From positions 1-64,000 of the forward strand of contig JBAXPV010000003.1 of assembly GCA_037132075.1 (NCBI GenBank): a stretch of DNA of 64,000 bases, given 5' to 3'. Both the position numbers and the translations under genes were made by a program. Each line of letters starts with the position of its first letter. The first letter of the stretch is position 1. The DNA comes from JBAXPV01 sp037132075. GTDB lineage: Bacteria; Bacteroidota; Bacteroidia; Bacteroidales; CAIXZF01. The notes under the pieces were generated by a model. The model was not told the DNA's origin and ran no database searches. It saw only the letters and a program-made list of their open reading frames with translations. Positions 60,306-64,000 of this stretch are shown piece by piece.

Positions 60306-61049
60306 TTACAATACAAATTCGATTTCTCTGATGTCGCAGCAATGGGACGTATTGTTATTTTGAGTGAATTGCAAACGGCCAAATTCATCGACCCCCTGGA
60401 TCATTCCATAAACCAAAACTCCTTTTATCCGATAAGCAGCTTCAATCCCAATTTGAAACAATCGGGCTAAGTAATCCTTGCGGATAGACATTAAGCCATG
60501 ATCTAGTAAAGCCTGATACCTGTCTGTCAGGCTTTTTAGCAGGGTGTTTAACTCTGTATTTAAGTCATATTCTATTCTTGTCTCCAATGTAAGGGAAGTA
60601 GGATTAGGACAGTGTTTCGTGAAATCAAACTGGTTAATATTCAGTCCAATACCAATGATGCAATGCAACAGGCTGTCCCCTGATACTGCATTATTCATGA
60701 TCATCCCTCCAACTTTCTTACGCCCGATATAGAAATCGTTCGGCCATTTGATAAAGACAGGGGAGGAGATGTTCTTTTTCTCCATCAGATAGTCAGTTAC
60801 ACCCAACGACATTGCCATGTTCAAATAAAACTGATCCGCAGCTTTTATTCCGATTGGTTTAAGCAAAAGGCTAAAAGTCAGGTTTTTGCCGGCTTCGCTT
60901 TCCCACGAGTTCCCTTCCTGGCCATGCCCTTGCCATTGATCTGTGGCAAGGATTAACGTTCCTTCTTCCAGGTTCTTAGTTGTTAAAAGCGACTCAAGGT
61001 GTGTTTGAGTTGAATCTACAAATGGCAAGATCTCAATTGTAAATTTCAT
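60306..61049 (-). CDS. birA: Biotin-[acetyl-CoA-carboxylase] ligase (monofunctional)
   Basis: Attaches biotin to carboxylase carrier domains. It has 247 residues and starts directly with the catalytic domain: VDSTQTHLESLL, ATDQWQGHGQEGNSW (the GRGRxG-type biotinyl-AMP loop, here GHGQEG), IKWPNDFYIGRKKVGGMIM and GIGLNIN. The N-terminal helix-turn-helix of repressor-type BirA is absent, so it is an enzyme only and does not regulate its own operator. An exact promoter (-33 and -7) lies upstream. Confidence 0.93.
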   Translation of the reverse strand: MKFTIEILPFVDSTQTHLESLLTTKNLEEGTLILATDQWQGHGQEGNSWESEAGKNLTFSLLLKPIGIKAADQFYLNMAMSLGVTDYLMEKKNISSPVFIKWPNDFYIGRKKVGGMIMNNAVSGDSLLHCIIGIGLNINQFDFTKHCPNPTSLTLETRIEYDLNTELNTLLKSLTDRYQALLDHGLMSIRKDYLARLFQIGIEAAYRIKGVLVYGMIQGVDEFGRLQFTQNNNTSHCCDIREIEFVL

Positions 61050-61095
61050 GTGTTATTTTCAATAAAAATTTAGCGTGCGATTCTCCGCTCAACCG

Positions 61096-61119
61096 CAAAT
61101 ATAACAAGGTATTCGCAAA
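61096..61119 (-). promoter_or_regulatory. Promoter of birA
   Basis: On the minus strand TATATTTG (61096-61103) is an exact -7 element. TTTG copies occur at 61116-61119 and 61120-61123, the latter at a 16-bp spacing. This is one of the best promoter matches in the window. Confidence 0.6.
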
Positions 61120-61135
61120 CAAAAATGTTGTTTGC
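61115..61135. promoter_or_regulatory. Inverted repeat GCAAACAA-N5-TTGTTTGC (possible operator)
   Basis: Perfect 8-bp arms at 61115-61122 and 61128-61135 lie in the birA/FIST intergenic region and cover the birA -33 element. They look like an operator for a dimeric regulator affecting either gene. The regulator is unknown; BirA itself lacks a DNA-binding domain. Confidence 0.45.
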
Positions 61136-61166
61136 AGCGTTTCTGTCTTAGAAGACAAAATTTGTG

Positions 61167-61174
61167 TATGTTTG
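61167..61174 (+). promoter_or_regulatory. -7 promoter element for the FIST-kinase pair
   Basis: TATGTTTG is an exact TAnnTTTG match 22 bp upstream of the chosen FIST start at 61196. No clear -33 element is seen. Confidence 0.5.
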
Positions 61175-61195
61175 TTTAAACTAAAGCATCGCCCA

Positions 61196-62338
61196 ATGAG
61201 AACGGAGCAAAGTATTTTTACTGAAGCCCAGGGATGGGTTAAGAGAACAGATCAGAATCTTGGTGCCCTGGCCCAGCTTGTTTTCCTTTTTGGCAAAAAG
61301 GACTTATTAAAGCAACAAAAACATTTTGAGGCAATTCAAATGAGTTATCCAGATGCCGAGATTGTGGGCTGTTCCACCTGTGGTGACATTCTCCAGGATG
61401 AAGTAATAAGCAACAGTATTATATGCACCGCGGCATGGTTTGAGAAATCTACAATAACAATTGTCAAAGAGTTGATAAGTGACATGGAAGATAGCTTTGG
61501 TATCGGCGAGAAACTGGCCGCCAAATTGGATAAAAAGGATTTAAAGCATGTGATGATCCTTTCGGAGGGCTTGAATGTAAACGGAAGTGAACTCACCAAA
61601 GGTCTTAACAGCTGCTTAAAGGATTTGGTATCGGTCACAGGCGGACTGGCTGGTGATGAGGTCAATTTTCTTGAAACGGTGATAGTTCATAACCAGGCCG
61701 GGGAAAAGAACGCTGTTGTCGCTATTGGTTTTTACGGCGATCACCTTAAGGTTGGTTATGGATCGAGGGGAGGCTGGGACTCATTTGGAGTCGACAGGTT
61801 GGTAACCCGTTCACATGGAAACATCCTGTATGAACTTGATGAACAACCCGCTTTAGAATTGTATAAAAAATACCTTGGTGATTTTGCTGCTGAACTTCCG
61901 GCCTCAGCAATGTTGTTTCCCCTTAGCATTAGGATACGGGATGCTGAGACATATTTAGTTCGGACTGTATTGTCTGTAAATGAGCATGATGGCTCTATGG
62001 TTTTTGCCGGAAACATTCCCCAGGGAGAATATGTGAGACTGATGAAGGCAAACTTTTACAGACTTAATGAGGGGGCGAGTGAAGCTGCAAAAATGTCCCT
62101 GGTCAGTTTAAAGGATTCATATCCTGATCTCGCAATTCTGATCAGTTGCGTTGGCAGAAAACTTGTTTTAAAACAAAGAATTGAAGAAGAACTCGAGAGT
62201 GTTATAGAGGTGATCGGAGATGCCACCACCATAGCTGGTTTTTATTCTTACGGGGAAATATGTCCGGTGAATCCATTTGAAAAACATTGTGAGCTTCATA
62301 ACCAAACAATGACCATTACTGTTTTTAAAGAAATGTAA
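61196..62338 (+). CDS. FIST-domain ligand sensor
   Basis: The ATG at 61196 (MRTEQSIFTEAQGWVKRT) is preferred to a TTG further upstream, giving 380 residues. A FIST_N domain (about 25-215, with IVGCSTCGDILQDE, SVTGGLAGDE and GFYGDHLKVGYGSRGGWDSF) is followed by FIST_C (about 215-375, with AELPASAMLFPLSIR, GFYSYGEICP and HNQTMTITVF). FIST proteins are proposed to bind small ligands such as amino acids and to feed signalling proteins. It lies 10 bp before a hybrid kinase gene, so it should be the extracytoplasm-free, cytosolic input for that kinase. Confidence 0.92.
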   Translation: MRTEQSIFTEAQGWVKRTDQNLGALAQLVFLFGKKDLLKQQKHFEAIQMSYPDAEIVGCSTCGDILQDEVISNSIICTAAWFEKSTITIVKELISDMEDSFGIGEKLAAKLDKKDLKHVMILSEGLNVNGSELTKGLNSCLKDLVSVTGGLAGDEVNFLETVIVHNQAGEKNAVVAIGFYGDHLKVGYGSRGGWDSFGVDRLVTRSHGNILYELDEQPALELYKKYLGDFAAELPASAMLFPLSIRIRDAETYLVRTVLSVNEHDGSMVFAGNIPQGEYVRLMKANFYRLNEGASEAAKMSLVSLKDSYPDLAILISCVGRKLVLKQRIEEELESVIEVIGDATTIAGFYSYGEICPVNPFEKHCELHNQTMTITVFKEM

Positions 62339-62348
62339 GCAGGCAATT

Positions 62349-64000
62349 ATGAATGGCTCCCTGAACAAGTTGTTGTTACGCCAAGTGAAAAAGCACTTTG
62401 GCTCTATTGAAAATATTCCGGTGAGTCTTATTGGTTTTTTTCAGGATATCAGTGATACTTATAAAGCCCTGGATGACGATATTCAATTCCTTCAGAATTC
62501 TATTGAAATAAGTTCACAGGAACTCAGGGATGCTTATCTTAAAAAGCAAGAAGATGCTGAGGCTCAGAATGAGACATTTGCAAAGATCAGAGAAGCCATA
62601 GAAGCCCTCAGCTATGATGACAATGTGGTTGAAAGTGAGCATAATTCTATTTATAAATCCAATGCTTATTTGCTTGAATCCCTGATAAGGTTAATTGAAG
62701 AGCGAAAGCAGATGGAGATTTCATTGAAAGAGAGTGAGACTTCATTGCGTGAGATCCTGGACTCGCAAGATGTTGGGGTTACTATTATTGATGTTGAAAC
62801 CCATGAGATTTCATTCATTAATAAAAAAGGGGCGGATCTTTTTGGGAGTTCCAAAGAATCAATTATAGGAAAATCCTGCCATGATACTCTTTGCCCGACC
62901 CAATCTGATGACTGTGTATTCAGAGATGCGCACGCCACGATGAATTCTGCGGAAAAAGTCTTCTTAAACAATAAAGGGGAGCAAATTCCCATCCTGAAAT
63001 CGGTGATCCGATCCACATTTAATGGCAGAAAGCGTTTGGTAGAATCTTATGTTGACATTTCCTCTCTAAAACGGGCTGAACAGGAACTGATTAATTCGAA
63101 GGAAATTGCTGAGACTGCCAATAAGGCAAAGTCTGAATTTCTGGCCAATATGAGCCATGAAATCCGGACACCACTTAATGGTGTCATTGGTTTTTCTGAC
63201 TTGCTGATGAAAACACAACTCAATGATGCACAGCGTCATTATATGCAAACGGTTTATTATTCGGCCAATTCCTTACTTGATTTGCTGAATGACATTCTTG
63301 ATTTTTCGAAGATTGAATCCGGAAAATTTGAGTTGAATCCGGAAAGGACAGATATAATTCTCCTTGCTGAACAAATCACAGATGTCCTGAAATTTGGATT
63401 CCATGAAAAGGGGATTGAATTGCTTTTTAATATTCCTGGCAGCTTGCCCCGGTATATAAATGTAGATCCAATTCGCTTGCGACAAGTGCTGGTAAATCTT
63501 TTGGGTAATGCCTTTAAATTTACAGAAAAAGGTGAAGTGGAATTTAAAATTGAATCTCAGGAATTGAAGGGAATCAATGGCATGTCCCGCCTGACATTTA
63601 CAGTAAGGGATAGCGGAATTGGCGTTGCTTGGGAAAAGCAAAAATATATCTTCGATTCTTTCTCCCAATCGGATTCAACAACAACCCGAAAATATGGAGG
63701 TACCGGATTGGGGCTTTCTATATCTAATAAATTGGTTGAGATGATGGGTGGCCGATTAGAAATTGAGAGTGAAATTGGCGTTGGGAGTCGCTTCTTTTTC
63801 TCTATCGATGTCGTTGCAGAAAGTGCAGAGCTTGGGGAAGTTCAAACATTGATTAAGCCTGTTAAAATGACGAAATTGTTTCAGGCAATGCCTGACGTTT
63901 CATTGTCAAAGGATTCCCGTCGGGAACTTCCTTTGATGAGTTCCACAAAAGAAAGGCTTGTTCTCTCGAAAGACCATTTTAAAATTATGATTGTAGAAGA
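62349..64000 (+). CDS. PAS hybrid histidine kinase (partial, cut by window edge)
   Basis: It starts at the ATG at 62349 (MNGSLNKLLLRQVKKHFGSI), and 550 codons are visible. A coiled-coil N-terminal region (about 30-125) leads to a PAS domain (about 130-250) containing a Cys cluster (GKSCHDTLCPTQSDDC). The kinase core has the H-box NMSHEIRTPLNGVIGFSD, an N-box near DPIRLRQVLVNLLGNAFKFT, and G-boxes DSGIGV and GGTGLGLSISN. The last visible residues (KIMIVEE) begin a receiver domain, so it is a hybrid kinase continuing past 64000. No transmembrane segment is seen, which fits a soluble kinase informed by the FIST protein. Confidence 0.93.
   Translation, partial: MNGSLNKLLLRQVKKHFGSIENIPVSLIGFFQDISDTYKALDDDIQFLQNSIEISSQELRDAYLKKQEDAEAQNETFAKIREAIEALSYDDNVVESEHNSIYKSNAYLLESLIRLIEERKQMEISLKESETSLREILDSQDVGVTIIDVETHEISFINKKGADLFGSSKESIIGKSCHDTLCPTQSDDCVFRDAHATMNSAEKVFLNNKGEQIPILKSVIRSTFNGRKRLVESYVDISSLKRAEQELINSKEIAETANKAKSEFLANMSHEIRTPLNGVIGFSDLLMKTQLNDAQRHYMQTVYYSANSLLDLLNDILDFSKIESGKFELNPERTDIILLAEQITDVLKFGFHEKGIELLFNIPGSLPRYINVDPIRLRQVLVNLLGNAFKFTEKGEVEFKIESQELKGINGMSRLTFTVRDSGIGVAWEKQKYIFDSFSQSDSTTTRKYGGTGLGLSISNKLVEMMGGRLEIESEIGVGSRFFFSIDVVAESAELGEVQTLIKPVKMTKLFQAMPDVSLSKDSRRELPLMSSTKERLVLSKDHFKIMIVE

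Noticed and set aside
61115..61135. BirA operator
   Set aside because: The ligase here lacks the helix-turn-helix domain, and the repeat does not match the usual BirA site with its long spacer.

Overview
This window is a chromosomal segment of a Bacteroidota bacterium, most likely an uncultured Bacteroidales-like lineage. The evidence is: type IX secretion (T9SS) cargo with type A C-terminal sorting domains, a full-length SprA translocon gene, Omp28-, DUF6029- and DUF2490-type families, A-rich translation starts with few Shine-Dalgarno sites, and many exact copies of the Bacteroidota -7 promoter element TAnnTTTG upstream of genes. I recognise no rRNA, tRNA, CRISPR array, prophage or complete insertion sequence. 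About 52 protein genes are supported. One is frameshifted and one runs off the right edge.

Layout. 0-7 kb: lpxK (lipid A), a Nif3-type metal protein, a coiled-coil zinc-ribbon protein, three secreted proteins of unknown role and a helix-turn-helix regulator. 7-13.5 kb: a likely operon of TlpA-like thioredoxin, DUF6029 outer-membrane protein, Omp28-like thiol lipoprotein and a large T9SS-secreted lamin-tail protein. 13.5-18.3 kb: manA diverging from a probable magnesium operon made of a soluble PRC/MgtE_N/CBS protein, an NRAMP-related transporter with altered metal-site motifs, a P-loop nucleotide kinase-like protein and a dCMP deaminase. 18-24 kb: dockerin-like and barrel proteins among interspersed repeats, a TauE/SafE exporter and an amino-acid permease. 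24-31.7 kb: sufB-C-D-S-E-SufT followed directly by dxs. 32-37.3 kb: an esterase, an MBOAT/AlgJ-like O-acetylation pair and a DEAD-box helicase. 37.4-45.8 kb: a run containing DUF2490, DUF4956, a VTC-type polyphosphate polymerase domain, a CotH-like kinase and T9SS cargo. 46-64 kb: thiL, a His-rich PepSY-like lipoprotein, uvrC, gcvH, sprA, ruvA, a NUDIX gene, pyrE, birA, a FIST sensor and a hybrid histidine kinase.

The most interesting region is the manA/magnesium-operon intergenic space (14507-14690). It holds a mirror-symmetric -7 element (TACTTTTGCAAACATA) that can serve both genes. On the magnesium side it holds a roughly 120-nt leader with an 11-codon open reading frame beginning M-D-E-G-P and two mutually exclusive sets of base pairs, one of which hides the GGAGG of the first operon gene. 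The operon behind it separates the MgtE cytosolic Mg2+-sensing module from its usual channel and pairs it with an NRAMP-fold carrier whose MPH metal motif reads APW. I infer a two-component Mg2+ uptake system under Mg2+-responsive leader control. This rests on reading the sequence and has not been tested by computation.
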